64,000 nucleotides of DNA. Origin: JBFMFH01 sp040752275 (lineage in GTDB: Bacteria; Acidobacteriota; Vicinamibacteria; Vicinamibacterales; JAKQTR01). Positions 7,302 to 16,761 of the stretch are shown in pieces. The stretch's first letter is position 1. Every line of letters starts with the position of its first letter. The notes below the pieces were generated by a model. The model saw only the letters and a program-made list of their open reading frames with translations, searched no databases and was not told the origin of the DNA. Position numbers and translations under genes: made by a program. The DNA lies in assembly GCA_040752275.1 (NCBI GenBank), contig JBFMFH010000092.1:18650-82649 (forward strand), given 5' to 3'.

Positions 7302-10300
7302 ATGAAGCTGTTGCGAATCACTTCATGCGCCGTCCTTCTCTGGCTGCTGGCCACCGGAACGGGCTCGGCGCAGGCCGTTGGAGGGTCCCAGGTGTCCGGT
7401 GTCGTCCGCGACTCGAGCGGCGGCGTGCTGCCTGGCGCCGAGGTCACCATCACGAAGACGGATACGGGAACGGTCCGAACGGTGTTCACGAACGCCGACG
7501 GGTCGTACACGCTCCCCAATCTGCCCGTCGGCCCCTACCAGCTGAAGGTGGTGCTCCAGGGGTTCAACACCTACGTGCGGGACGGCATCGTCCTGCAGGT
7601 GAGTTCGAATCCCACCATCGACGTCACGCTGAGCGTCGGAGCCCTCGACGAAACCGTGAACGTCGTTGCCAACGCGTCGATGGTCGAAACCAGGAGCACG
7701 GCGGTCGGCCAGCTCATCAATAACGAGCAGGTCATCGAGATGCCGCTCAACGGCCGGCAGGCCACCGAGCTCATCTTCCTGTCTGGCCTTGCCACGCCGG
7801 CTCCGAGTGGCGACCTCAATACGAACAAGAACTACCCGACCGTCACGATCTCGGTGGCTGGCGGACAGGCCAACGGCATGACCTACATCATGGACGGGGG
7901 CACGTACAATGACCCGTTCAACAATTTGAACCTCCCGACGCCGAACCCGGATGCGTTGCAGGAGTTCAAGGTCGAATCGAGTGCCCTCCCCGCGCGTTAC
8001 GGCCACCACGCCGCGTCAGCGGTGAATATCGTCACGAAGTCTGGGTCGAACACCATCCGAGGGAACGCGTTCGAGTTCCTGCGGGACTATCACTTCAACT
8101 CCCGCAACGCCTTCGCTCTCGAACGCGACAGCCTGAAGCGGCATCAGTTCGGCGGCACCGTGGGTGGGCCCATCACGCGAGACAAGATCTTCTTCTTCGG
8201 CTCGTACCAGGGGACCATCGAGAAGACGGCCCCCACCGAGCGGATTGTCTTCGTTCCCAGCCAGGCCATGCTGAACGGCGACTTCACGACCTTCGCGTCG
8301 GCCGCGTGCCAGAGCCGTGGCAACGTCACGCTCAGGGCACCCTTCGTCGGCAACCGGGTCGACCCGGCCCTGTTCAACCAGTCGGCCGTGAGCATCCTGA
8401 AGAAGGTGCCGGTCGCCACCGATCCGTGCGGGAGGTATCAGTACGGCGTGCCCGACGACAGCACCGATCAGCAGGTGCTCGGCAAGATCGACTATACGAT
8501 CAGCCAGAGCCAGACACTGACGGGACGCTACATGTACGCGAGGTACCACAACCCCGTCGATGCGGACGGCTCGAACATCCTCGAGATCACACGGACCGGC
8601 CGGAAGAACCAGGTGCACGGCGTGGTCGTCGGTCACAACTGGATCCTCTCCACCAACGCCGTCAACTCCCTGCACGTCACCTACAACCAGACGATCAACG
8701 ACCGCACGCTCCCGTCGTACTTCGCGCCGAAGGACGTCGGGATCGCGGTGGACGGTCCTATCCCAGGGTTCATGGGCCTCAGCATCTCCGGCGCGTTCAG
8801 CGTCGGGGCCGGCGGCACCAATCCCGGGTACTTCCACTCGAAGACCTTCGCCGTCGCCGACGACTTCGACTGGATCAAGGGCAAGCACCAGCTTTCGTTC
8901 GGCCTCAGCCTCATCAAGACGAAGATCGACACGTCGAACAACCGGCCGACCAACGGGGCGTTCTCCTTCAATGGCTCCAATACCGGGCTGGCCCTCGCCG
9001 ACTTCCTCCTGGGCCGGATGAGCAGCTTCATGCAGGGCAACGCGGTCATCGACTACTGGCGCCATCTCTACTTCGGGGCGTACGTGCAGGATGACTGGAA
9101 ACCCACCTCCAACCTCACGTTCAACTACGGCGTGCGGTGGGAGCCGTTCATGCCGGTCGAGAACACCTTCGGATTCGCCAACGCGTTCTCGCGGGAGTGG
9201 TTCGACGCCAACCGGCACAGCGCGGTCTATCCCCAGGCCCCGGCCGGCCTGATGTTTCCCGGCGACGAGGGATACCCTGACAACACCGGCTTCTACAGGC
9301 CCAGGTGGGGGCAGGTGGCGCCGCGTTTGGGCGTGATCTGGAGCCCGCTCACCGACAACTCGATGAGCGTGCGGGCCGCCTACGGCATCTTCTACGACAC
9401 ACCGCACCTCTTCTTCGGCACGCGTTACTCCAACAGCCCGCCGTGGGGCGCCCAGATCTCCCTGACGAACCCGGCCGGCGGTCTGTCCAACCCCTGGTCG
9501 ACCTACCCGGGTGGGAACCCGTTCCCCGCACTGCGCACCGAGTGGGCGAGCTCGGTCTTTCCGTTTTACGGGGTGTACGTCTCCGCACCGCTGGATCTGC
9601 AGAACACCCGGCTCCAGCAGTGGAACGCCAGCGTGCAGAAGGGGTTCGGTGACCTCCTGTTCGCGGCCAGCTACTTGGGCAACAAGGGCACCCACGCCTG
9701 GCGGGCCAACGAGCAGAACCCAGCCATCTACCGCGCGGGCGCTACGACCGGCAACACCAACCAGCGGCGTGTCCTCTACCAGGCCAATCAGGCACAGGGC
9801 CAGTACTACTCGACCATCGGCACCATCGATGACACGGGGCGTTCCGAGTACCATGGCCTGCTGCTGTCCGCGCAGAAGCGCATGTCGAACAACTGGAGCA
9901 TCCTCTCCAATTACACGCTGTCCAAGTGCATGTCCGACCCGGTGACCACGGAGATTACCGGCGCAACGACCATGAATCCCTGGGACCCAGACCTCGACTA
10001 CTCGTATTGTTCGTCGGATCGGCGTCACGTGTGGAACCTGTCGCTGGTGGCCAGGGTGCCGACCTACACGAACGGCCTGCTCGGCGCGCTCATCAGCGAC
10101 TGGCAGATCGCGCCGATCATCCGCGTGCAGTCCGGCAACCGGTCTTCGGTGACGACGGGCACCGACGTGGCACTCACCGGCACCGGCAACCAGCGGGCGG
10201 TTCAGGTCCTCGACGATCCGTACGGCGACGGAACGGCGCAGAACTACCTGAATCCGGCGGCGTTCGACCGGCCGACCACGGGTACGTACAGCACCGACAA

Positions 10301-10529
10301 GCCCTACCTGATCGTGAATCCGGGACGCTTCCAGAACGACATCGCGATCTCCCGGACGTTCCGGTTCGGGGGCGCCCGGGTGCTCCAGTTCCGCTGGGAG
10401 ATCTTCAACCTGCTCAACCGCGTGAACCTGAACGGCCCGTCCACGGCGCTCAACAGCTCGACCTTTGGGCAGATCACGGGCGCCGGCGACCCGCGGATCA
10501 TGCAGCTCGGTTTCAAGTTCACGTTCTAG
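7302..10529 (+). CDS. TonB-dependent receptor with carboxypeptidase-regulatory N-terminus (Oar/CarboxypepD_reg type)
   Basis: A 1075-residue outer-membrane protein. ATG 7302 follows CGGAGG at proper spacing and opens a signal peptide (MKLLRITSCAVLLWLLATGT, cut near GSAQA). Residues ~25-105 form a carboxypeptidase-regulatory Ig-like fold (GVVRDSSGGVLPGAEVTITK, NADGSYTLPNLPVGPYQLKV). A plug domain follows (IEMPLNGRQATELIFLSG, ALQEFKVESSALPARYG), then a long beta barrel with many Tyr/Trp/Asn-rich strands and the C-terminal aromatic LGFKFTF. No separate TonB box is evident before the regulatory domain. Such receptors are abundant in Acidobacteriota and are thought to import glycans or large oligomers. 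It heads a rightward group with two ThuA proteins and another receptor, and its promoter region holds three related dyads. Confidence 0.9.
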   Translation: MKLLRITSCAVLLWLLATGTGSAQAVGGSQVSGVVRDSSGGVLPGAEVTITKTDTGTVRTVFTNADGSYTLPNLPVGPYQLKVVLQGFNTYVRDGIVLQVSSNPTIDVTLSVGALDETVNVVANASMVETRSTAVGQLINNEQVIEMPLNGRQATELIFLSGLATPAPSGDLNTNKNYPTVTISVAGGQANGMTYIMDGGTYNDPFNNLNLPTPNPDALQEFKVESSALPARYGHHAASAVNIVTKSGSNTIRGNAFEFLRDYHFNSRNAFALERDSLKRHQFGGTVGGPITRDKIFFFGSYQGTIEKTAPTERIVFVPSQAMLNGDFTTFASAACQSRGNVTLRAPFVGNRVDPALFNQSAVSILKKVPVATDPCGRYQYGVPDDSTDQQVLGKIDYTISQSQTLTGRYMYARYHNPVDADGSNILEITRTGRKNQVHGVVVGHNWILSTNAVNSLHVTYNQTINDRTLPSYFAPKDVGIAVDGPIPGFMGLSISGAFSVGAGGTNPGYFHSKTFAVADDFDWIKGKHQLSFGLSLIKTKIDTSNNRPTNGAFSFNGSNTGLALADFLLGRMSSFMQGNAVIDYWRHLYFGAYVQDDWKPTSNLTFNYGVRWEPFMPVENTFGFANAFSREWFDANRHSAVYPQAPAGLMFPGDEGYPDNTGFYRPRWGQVAPRLGVIWSPLTDNSMSVRAAYGIFYDTPHLFFGTRYSNSPPWGAQISLTNPAGGLSNPWSTYPGGNPFPALRTEWASSVFPFYGVYVSAPLDLQNTRLQQWNASVQKGFGDLLFAASYLGNKGTHAWRANEQNPAIYRAGATTGNTNQRRVLYQANQAQGQYYSTIGTIDDTGRSEYHGLLLSAQKRMSNNWSILSNYTLSKCMSDPVTTEITGATTMNPWDPDLDYSYCSSDRRHVWNLSLVARVPTYTNGLLGALISDWQIAPIIRVQSGNRSSVTTGTDVALTGTGNQRAVQVLDDPYGDGTAQNYLNPAAFDRPTTGTYSTDKPYLIVNPGRFQNDIAISRTFRFGGARVLQFRWEIFNLLNRVNLNGPSTALNSSTFGQITGAGDPRIMQLGFKFTF

Positions 10530-10558
10530 CGAGGCTGCGCCTCAGACCACCGAGGCAT
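10526..10558. repeat. 33-bp dispersed repeat, copy A
   Basis: It starts at the receptor stop codon and runs CTAGCGAGGCTGCGCCTC then AGACCACCGAGGCAT. The reverse complement occurs at 54852-54884 with a single mismatch. It forms a small imperfect hairpin (GAGGCTGCGCCTC) and could act as a terminator after the receptor gene. The remainder of the spacer to 10673 shows no gene. Confidence 0.7.
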
Positions 10559-10673
10559 GTGGTGGCTGCGGGGCCTCGGAAGCGCAACCTGCTATGCTTC
10601 AGGAATGGGCCCCGGAGCCTGGCCAAGCCGCCAGGCTCCGGGGTCACCGGTTTCAGGGAGGCTCGACGCCATC

Positions 10674-11612
10674 ATGCATCGCCTGCTGCCATCACGACGC
10701 CTCTGGCTCAGTCTGGTGTCCGCTGCGGTTCTATCCCAGATGGCCGTCGCGCAAGGACCTCCGCAGGGGCCGCCGGAAGTGGGCCCGCAGCCTGGAGCCC
10801 CCGGGCGCGGGCGCGGGGCCGCTCCTCGCGTGGTCCGGAAACAGGTGCTCCTGTGGGGCGAGTTCACCGGCGGTGGGGCCTACCACGCCTCGGTCAACAA
10901 CGCGCTCGCCTCGCTGTACAGGATTGGCCGTGAGTCGGGCCTCTACGACGCCTACATCCGGACGGACTCGCAGTTCATCACGAAGCAGAAGCTGACGGTC
11001 CATGCCAATGGCCGCGACTGGCCCGTGGGTAAGAACCTCGACTCCTTCGACGCCATCTTCTTTTACGGCCAGCGCGAAATCCCGCTCACGCAGGAGCAGA
11101 TGACCGACCTGATCTCGTTCGTCAAGGACGACGGCAAGGGCTTCGTCGCGGCCCACACGTCGTTCAATTCCTTCGCGCGGTTCCCCGAGTTCGGTGAAAT
11201 GCTGGGCGCGCGGTACGACGGCCATCCGTGGGGAGGGGTCGAAGGCCCGGTCGTCGTGCTCGACTCGGACTTCCCCGGGATGAAGGAGTTCCCGGAACGG
11301 TTCACGTTCCGCGACGAGTTCATCCAGGTCAAGGACTTCTCGTGGAACGAGTCACGGGTGCTGCTCAACCTCGACACGAGCGGGTTCGACATGAAGAACC
11401 CCAACGTGCACCGGGGCGCGAACGACATGCCGCAGGCGTGGGCGCGGATGTTCGGCAAGGGCCGTGTCTTCGTCGGGGGCTTCGGACACGACGAGGCCTC
11501 GTGGGACCGCGTGGACGTAAGGCACATGTACCTCGAGGCGATCAGGTGGGCGCTCGGCATGGTCGACGCCGACGTCACACCGCGGCCGATGCCGGCTGCG
11601 AAGACCCCTTAG
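10674..11612 (+). CDS. Secreted ThuA-domain protein, first of a tandem pair
   Basis: A 312-residue protein. ATG 10674 opens a signal peptide (MHRLLPSRRLWLSLVSAAVL, cut after MAVAQ) and has AGGGAGG about 13 bases upstream; an in-frame start at 10557 would put 39 unstructured residues before it. After a Gly/Pro-rich linker the ThuA (trehalose-utilization) fold of the class I glutamine-amidotransferase-like superfamily follows: VLLWGEFTGGGAYHASVN, SFDAIFFYGQREIPLT, DDGKGFVAAHTSFNSF, MLGARYDGHPWGG, AWARMFGKGRVFVGGFGHD, YLEAIRWALGM. The usual catalytic Cys of glutamine amidotransferases is replaced, as normal for ThuA. The biochemical role is unclear; ThuA homologues are linked to sugar processing. 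It lies between two TonB receptor genes and is 16 bases from its paralogue. Confidence 0.85.
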   Translation: MHRLLPSRRLWLSLVSAAVLSQMAVAQGPPQGPPEVGPQPGAPGRGRGAAPRVVRKQVLLWGEFTGGGAYHASVNNALASLYRIGRESGLYDAYIRTDSQFITKQKLTVHANGRDWPVGKNLDSFDAIFFYGQREIPLTQEQMTDLISFVKDDGKGFVAAHTSFNSFARFPEFGEMLGARYDGHPWGGVEGPVVVLDSDFPGMKEFPERFTFRDEFIQVKDFSWNESRVLLNLDTSGFDMKNPNVHRGANDMPQAWARMFGKGRVFVGGFGHDEASWDRVDVRHMYLEAIRWALGMVDADVTPRPMPAAKTP

Positions 11613-11627
11613 CCAGAAGGTGCCTGC

Positions 11628-12536
11628 ATGACGATGAGGATTGGTTACCGCGGCCGACGACTGACCGGTCTTAGTATCACTGCCATCGCCATCGCGGCGG
11701 TGGTCCTGCTCGTGGTCTCGCACGCGCCCGAAGCGCGGCCCCAGGAGCCGAAGGCGTTCCAGAAGCGCGTCCTCGCCTGGGCCGACGTACGCATGGGCTA
11801 CCAGCACGACTCGATCTCGCATGCGCTCTCCGTCGTCGAGCGCCTGGGCTACGAGTCGGGCGTCTACGAGACCTTCATTCGCACCGACTCGCAACCTATC
11901 ACCAAGAAGCCGATCGAGTTCCCGCCGGGAACGGGCATCGCCACGGGTGAGGATTTCATCGCGCGGAACCTCAACTACTTCGATGCCATCTTCTTCTTCG
12001 GGGTCAGGGAGATCGACCTGACACCGGAACAGAAGGCCGACCTGATGTCGTTCATCAAGGAGGACGGCAAGGGGTTCGTCATCGCCCATTCGGGGGCGGC
12101 GGCATTCTTCACGTGGCCCGAGTTCGGCGCGATGCTGGGCGGGCGCTTCGACGAGCATCCCTGGGGCATCACGGAACTGCCGGTCATCGTCGAAGACCCC
12201 GACTTCCCCGCTATGACAGGGTTCCCGAGCGGCATCCTGCTCAAGGACGAGTTCTATCAGTACAAGGGGTTCTCGCGCGACGACATCCGCGTCGTCGCCC
12301 GCCTCGACGAAACGAAGATCGATCTCACGCGTCCGCTCGTCCATCGTACGGATGGCGACTTCCCGATCGCGTGGGCGAAGACGTGGGGCAAGGGCCGCGT
12401 CTTCTATTCGGGCCTGGGACACGGGCCGGAGGCCTGGGACCATCCGGCCGTGCAGCGGATGTACTTCGAAGCCATCCGCTGGGCGCTGGGGCTCGTCGAC
12501 GGCGACGCCACCCCGCGGCCGCGACCGAAGAAGTAG
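11628..12536 (+). CDS. Secreted ThuA-domain protein, second of a tandem pair
   Basis: A 302-residue paralogue of the preceding gene, sharing the same order of blocks: KRVLAWADVRMGYQHDSISH, FIRTDSQPITKK, YFDAIFFFGVREIDLTPEQK, EDGKGFVIAHSGAAAFFTWP, MLGGRFDEHPWG, AWAKTWGKGRVFYSGLGHG and YFEAIRWALGLVDGDATP. It begins at ATG 11628 behind AGAAGGTG and has an N-terminal hydrophobic segment (residues ~12-33) that could be a signal peptide or an anchor. It differs in carrying AHSGAAAF where the first copy has AHTSFNSF. The two genes look like an old tandem duplication and are probably translated from one message with the flanking receptor genes; the next gene starts 3 bases after its stop. Confidence 0.85.
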   Translation: MTMRIGYRGRRLTGLSITAIAIAAVVLLVVSHAPEARPQEPKAFQKRVLAWADVRMGYQHDSISHALSVVERLGYESGVYETFIRTDSQPITKKPIEFPPGTGIATGEDFIARNLNYFDAIFFFGVREIDLTPEQKADLMSFIKEDGKGFVIAHSGAAAFFTWPEFGAMLGGRFDEHPWGITELPVIVEDPDFPAMTGFPSGILLKDEFYQYKGFSRDDIRVVARLDETKIDLTRPLVHRTDGDFPIAWAKTWGKGRVFYSGLGHGPEAWDHPAVQRMYFEAIRWALGLVDGDATPRPRPKK

Positions 12537-12539
12537 TCG

Positions 12540-14825
12540 ATGGAAGGAACGCCCCGTCGCCTGCCGCGCCCGGGTGTCCCAGGCGCGGCGGGCGGTTTCC
12601 TCCTCGTCGCAGCGCTTGCCGGCGCGTGCCTGGCGCCTTCCAGCGTGTCTGCACAGACGCCCGCACGGCCGATCACGGGACGCGTCACGGACACGGCTGG
12701 TGCCCCGGTTCGTGGGGCGGTCGGGGTCGTCGACACGGGCTCGGCCGACTCGGTCATCCTCGAGTCCGATGGCAGCGGGTGCTTCGAGATCGCGAGCCCG
12801 CCTGCAGGAACCGTCTCCATCCGCGTCACGGCTTCGGGCTTCGCAGACGCGTCATTGACCGTCGAGGCAGGATCCGCGGGCGACCGCCCGCTCCAGTTCG
12901 TGCTCCGCCCTGCCCCGTTCACGGAAACGGTGTCGGTCACGGCCACGCGTGGCGCCCCAGGCCTGGCGAGCCCGGCGGCCGTTTCTACGGTGACCTCCGC
13001 CGAGTTGGCCACGTCGCCGTCAGGCGCGCTCGATGACGCGCTGCGTGGAACACCGGGCTTCAGCCTCTTCAGGCGCTCGTCATCGCGCGTCGCCAACCCT
13101 ACGACGCAGGGGGTCACGCTGCGGGGCGTCTCCGGCTCCGGGGCGAGCCGGACGCTCGTGCTGGCCGACGGTGTCCCGCTCAACGACCCATTCGGATCGT
13201 GGGTGTACTGGAACCGCGTGCCGGCGGCGGCGATCGACCGCGTCGAGGTGGTCCGCGGCGCGTCAGGCGACCTGTACGGCGCCGATGCGCTGGGCGGCGT
13301 GATCCAGATCCTGGCGTTCCCGCCGGGGCGCAGCCGCGTCCGGGCCGCCCTCGACGGCGGGTCGCACGGCACCCTTCGCGGATCCGCCTACGCCGGTGTG
13401 GCGACCTCTGACTGGACGTTCTCCGGCGCCGGCGAGTGGCAGGGCACGGACGGCGTCCCCATCGTGGCGGCCGACGAGCGGGGCCCCGTGGACGTCCCGG
13501 CTTACAGCCGGTATCGGACGGGGTTCGCCTCGGTCACGTTCAACGCGTCCGCGTGGCGGGCTGGCGTCACGGGAAGCGCCCAGGTCGAACGGCGAGGCAA
13601 TGGGACTCCGGTACAGGTGAACGACACGACGTGGCGGCAGATCGCAGGGTCCGTGGCCGGCCCCGGCGGCGGCGGGCTCTGGAGCGTCCAGATCGCGGCG
13701 GGCACCCAAACCTACTTCCAGACCTTCTCCGCCGTGAACGCATCGCGGACCACTGAACGGCAGACGAGCGAGCAGCGGATTCCGACAAGCTTCGTCATCT
13801 CGTCCGGGACGTGGGCCCGTTCGCTCGGCCGCCACACCCTGCTCTTCGGCGCCGATGCCCGTCGTGTTGAGGCCACGTTGCGCGAGACCCGGTACTCCCT
13901 GGCAGGAGCCCCTCTCGCCCCGACCGAGACCGGCGGAACCGAGGCCGCGGGCGCGCTGTTCGCCAGGGTGAGCCTGTCGCTGTCGGACAGCCTGTCGGTG
14001 GACGCGGGCCTTCGGACGGACGTGTGGAGAACCACGCCGAAAGACGAGGCCTCAGGTGTGCACCGGCTCACGACCGTGAGCCCGCGCGTGTCGGCGGTGT
14101 GGCGTGCTAGCCGCGGGCTGGCGACGCACATCGCCTTCTACCAGGCGTCGCGGACGCCGACATTGAACGAGCTCTACCGGGGGTTTCGTGTCGGCAACGT
14201 CGTCACGAACGCGAATCCTCGTCTGGAGCCCGAGCGCCTCACCGGCGTGGAAGGCGGCGTGCTGCTGGGAACCGAAAGGACGTCGGCCCGCATCAGCGCG
14301 TTCTACAGCCGCCTCACCGATGCCGTGACCAACGTCACCATCCTGACGACGCCGACCCAGGTGCTTCGCCAGCGCCAGAACACCGATACCGTCAGGGTGG
14401 CCGGCGTGGAGGCCGAAATCGAGGCTCGCGTGACGCCTTCCCTGTCCGTGTCGGGAACGGCCGTCCTGACCGCATCGCACTTCGTGCAGAGCCCCGCGCA
14501 GCCGGACATCGAGGGGAACCGCCTTCCGCAGGTTCCCCGCGTCCAACTGGGCGCGTCGCTCACCTGGACGGAACCCAGGCTGGCCACCGTCGTCCTGAAC
14601 CTCAGAGCCTGGGGCGCGCAGTTCGACGACGATCAGAACATGCTCGAGCTCCGTCCCTACGGAACCGTCGACGTGCTGGTGAGCCGCAACCTGTCGAAGG
14701 CGTGGCACGTGTTCGGCGCCGTCGAGAACCTCTTCGATGTCGAGTACGATGTCGGCCGGACGCCCGTCAGAACGGTCGGCTGGCCACGATCCGCCCGGCT
14801 CGGCGTCCGCTTCGCGTTCCGGTAA
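12540..14825 (+). CDS. TonB-dependent receptor, vitamin B12/siderophore-receptor-like, with regulatory N-terminal domain
   Basis: A 761-residue outer-membrane receptor starting 3 bases after the ThuA gene. Signal peptide: GGFLLVAALAGACLAPSSVS-AQ region. Residues ~42-125 form a carboxypeptidase-regulatory fold (PITGRVTDTAGAPVRGAVGV, FEIASPPAGTVSIRVTASGF). The plug follows: TETVSVTATR, STVTSAELATSPSGALDDAL, the classic NPTTQGVTLRGVSGSGASRT and DGVPLNDPFGSWVYWNRVP, IDRVEVVRGASGDLYGADALG. The barrel ends with LFDVEYDVGRTPVRTVGWPR and RLGVRFAFR. The plug motifs are closer to BtuB/CirA than those of the 7302 receptor. It ends just before a strong hairpin and faces the convergent esterase gene. The ligand is unknown; the ThuA neighbours suggest a sugar-related compound. 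Confidence 0.88.
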   Translation: MEGTPRRLPRPGVPGAAGGFLLVAALAGACLAPSSVSAQTPARPITGRVTDTAGAPVRGAVGVVDTGSADSVILESDGSGCFEIASPPAGTVSIRVTASGFADASLTVEAGSAGDRPLQFVLRPAPFTETVSVTATRGAPGLASPAAVSTVTSAELATSPSGALDDALRGTPGFSLFRRSSSRVANPTTQGVTLRGVSGSGASRTLVLADGVPLNDPFGSWVYWNRVPAAAIDRVEVVRGASGDLYGADALGGVIQILAFPPGRSRVRAALDGGSHGTLRGSAYAGVATSDWTFSGAGEWQGTDGVPIVAADERGPVDVPAYSRYRTGFASVTFNASAWRAGVTGSAQVERRGNGTPVQVNDTTWRQIAGSVAGPGGGGLWSVQIAAGTQTYFQTFSAVNASRTTERQTSEQRIPTSFVISSGTWARSLGRHTLLFGADARRVEATLRETRYSLAGAPLAPTETGGTEAAGALFARVSLSLSDSLSVDAGLRTDVWRTTPKDEASGVHRLTTVSPRVSAVWRASRGLATHIAFYQASRTPTLNELYRGFRVGNVVTNANPRLEPERLTGVEGGVLLGTERTSARISAFYSRLTDAVTNVTILTTPTQVLRQRQNTDTVRVAGVEAEIEARVTPSLSVSGTAVLTASHFVQSPAQPDIEGNRLPQVPRVQLGASLTWTEPRLATVVLNLRAWGAQFDDDQNMLELRPYGTVDVLVSRNLSKAWHVFGAVENLFDVEYDVGRTPVRTVGWPRSARLGVRFAFR

Positions 14826-14835
14826 CGACTCGTAG

Positions 14836-14857
14836 CCCGCGGGCTTCAGCCCGCGGG
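14836..14857. terminator. Bidirectional terminator-like hairpin between convergent genes
   Basis: CCCGCGGGCT, a 2-base loop (TC), then AGCCCGCGGG: a perfect 10-bp stem in the 72-base gap between the receptor stop at 14825 and the esterase stop at 14898. No T-run follows, so it may work with Rho or as an mRNA end stabiliser. The motif is also of the kind found as dispersed palindromic repeats. Confidence 0.6.
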
Positions 14858-14897
14858 TCCATGGCCGGCCGTCTGAACGCGCGGGTACCGGAGCCGC

Positions 14898-16535
14898 CTA
14901 CCGCGCCAGGAAGAAGTCCAGCCTCTTGCTCTCCATCTGCACGACGCGAATCGCGTCGCCGAACTCCATCATCTGCTCGTTGTCCGGATCGTAGCGCGGC
15001 CAGGTGATGGCGGAGGTGTTCGGGTCGCCCGTCCTGGCGAATGCAATCAGGGCATCCGACAGCTTCTCCGCCAGCTCGCGGTCGTACGGCGTCCAGTTCC
15101 GGGTCGGCCGGAACATGTTGTAGGCATCCTGGGTCTGGAACCAGTAGGGCACTTCGCCCGTGTGGTACGCCCCCACCGTCGCCGGATCGTGGTCGCTGAA
15201 GACGACGCCCTCCACGTACGGGTGCACGCGAGAGAACATGTTCACGAACACGGGGGCCTTCCCCGTCCGGCTCTGAGCCAGCGCCCACGCACGCATGGTG
15301 GTCTGCATCCCGCCTTCGCGGGCGGCCGCGGCCGCCGCCTCGGGCACGTCCGCATCGGTCGCCGCGGGATAGAGGGCCAGGAACTCGCTGGCGCGGTCGC
15401 CGTACAGCTGGCGGGCGGCCTCCTGGTAGTCCCTGACGGTCTTCGCGGCCCGAAGCGGGCCTCGAAACGACTCATCCCGCATGAAGCCCAGCATCGCCGG
15501 CACGTCGTTCTGCCGCCCCTCGTCGAAGATCTGCTTCGGCATGGCCGGGAGGAAGTACCCGTCCACGACCGGCTGGAAGCGAGGAGCGCCCTCCGTGTGC
15601 TGGGCCGCGAGGATGACGTCTCCCGGCAGCTGGCGCATCGCGTGAATCGACTCGGCCTTCAGCGCCGCCTGGAACTGCACGCCCGCCTGCTCGGCGTCCT
15701 CCTTGACCGATGTCCGACCGGGGCCGCTGACGATCGCGTTGGCGCTCATGCCGAACACGCGGTGGAAGAGCCCCTGCGCGAGCGGGCTGGACTGGAGGAA
15801 CGAGACCGACGCGGCGCCGGCGGACTGCCCCATGATGGTGACGTTGCCCGGATCGCCCCCGAACTTCCCGATGTTCCGCTGGATCCACTGCAGGGCCGCG
15901 ACCTGGTCGAGCAGTCCCCAGTTGCCCGAGGTGCCCCGCGGGCTCTCCGCGCTGAGCTCAGGATGGGCCATGAACCCGAGCGCTCCCACGCGATAGGCGA
16001 TGGCCGCGTAGAGTACGCCCTTCCTGGCCAGGTGCTCGCCGCTGTAGTTCGCCAGGTTGATGGTTCCCTGTGTGTAGCCGCCGCCGTAGATGAACACCAG
16101 CACCGGCAGCTTCTGGCCCTCCGTGGCCGTGGGCGGCACCCAGAGGTTCAGGTACAGGCAGTCCTCGCAAGGAGCCTCTTCGCCGAAGTAGTGATTGATG
16201 TCGTGGGCGCGCATCCGCTGCACGCACATCGGTGGCTTGCGGTCGGCATGGTAGACGCCGTTCCAGGGCGTGATGGGCTGCGGCTCCTTCCATCGCAGGT
16301 CCCGCACCGGCGGCTCGGCGTAAGGGACGCCGAGATAGGCGTGCACGCCCGACGGCAGGACCCTGCCGGCCAGGAGCCCGCTGTCGACGGCCACCGGATC
16401 CCGGGGAGGCACGCCGGGGTCGACGGGCCGCGAGCACGCGCCCGCCGCAACCAGCGCTGACAGGACCAGCGCCGGCAGTGTTCGCATCCGCACGCGTCCG
16501 GCTGTTCCTTCGCGGACGTCAGGACGATCCATCAT
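14898..16535 (-). CDS. Type-B carboxylesterase/lipase, exported
   Basis: A 545-residue alpha/beta hydrolase of the cholinesterase-like type-B family. ATG pair 16535/16532 lies right behind GAGGTGGAG; the N-terminus then reads through a charged region into a hydrophobic stretch MRTLPALVLSALVAAGAC, a signal peptide and possibly a lipoprotein signal (cysteine at the end, although the -3 residue is Ala). Conserved blocks: YLGVPYAEPPVRDLRWKEP, CLYLNLWVP, PVLVFIYGGGY (oxyanion hole), GNWGLLDQVAALQWIQRNI, and the nucleophile elbow GQSAGAASV. The acid lies in the AMLGFMRDES region and the histidine in the GAYHTGEVPYWF region. Substrates of such enzymes are esters of aromatic or short acids. A copy of the 24-bp dyad motif sits 68 bases upstream. 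Confidence 0.88.
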   Translation of the reverse strand: MMDRPDVREGTAGRVRMRTLPALVLSALVAAGACSRPVDPGVPPRDPVAVDSGLLAGRVLPSGVHAYLGVPYAEPPVRDLRWKEPQPITPWNGVYHADRKPPMCVQRMRAHDINHYFGEEAPCEDCLYLNLWVPPTATEGQKLPVLVFIYGGGYTQGTINLANYSGEHLARKGVLYAAIAYRVGALGFMAHPELSAESPRGTSGNWGLLDQVAALQWIQRNIGKFGGDPGNVTIMGQSAGAASVSFLQSSPLAQGLFHRVFGMSANAIVSGPGRTSVKEDAEQAGVQFQAALKAESIHAMRQLPGDVILAAQHTEGAPRFQPVVDGYFLPAMPKQIFDEGRQNDVPAMLGFMRDESFRGPLRAAKTVRDYQEAARQLYGDRASEFLALYPAATDADVPEAAAAAAREGGMQTTMRAWALAQSRTGKAPVFVNMFSRVHPYVEGVVFSDHDPATVGAYHTGEVPYWFQTQDAYNMFRPTRNWTPYDRELAEKLSDALIAFARTGDPNTSAITWPRYDPDNEQMMEFGDAIRVVQMESKRLDFFLAR

Positions 16536-16602
16536 CTCCACCTCGCGTCGGGGGACTGGCCTACGGGTGGCATCATGACGCCTGCGGACGCCATGTGAAC
16601 CC

Positions 16603-16626
16603 TGTAACGGTAGCCGCACGGTATCA
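16603..16626. promoter_or_regulatory. Conserved 24-bp dyad motif, copy 2 (between esterase and PQQ dehydrogenase)
   Basis: Identical to 7129-7152 except one base: TGTAACGGTAGCCGCAC followed by GGTATCA. It lies 68 bases upstream of the leftward esterase start and 136 bases upstream of the rightward PQQ dehydrogenase start, so it could regulate either or both. Confidence 0.5.
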
Positions 16627-16761
16627 GGGCGGCGGACGCCACGCCCCGGGGGATACGCTCGTGACAGCGGGCACGTGACGACATCACACGTCCGGCCTAG
16701 CTGCGTCTCCGCTGGAGCCGCGGCCGGTGTGGGACAATGTCTGGACCCGGAGGAGACCCCC

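Noticed and set aside
8016..10028. A 670-codon open frame on the minus strand opposite the TonB receptor.
   Set aside because: It is the G+C-driven shadow of a gene with clear family motifs; its translation is rich in Val/Arg/Gly/Glu with no domain and no ribosome-binding site.
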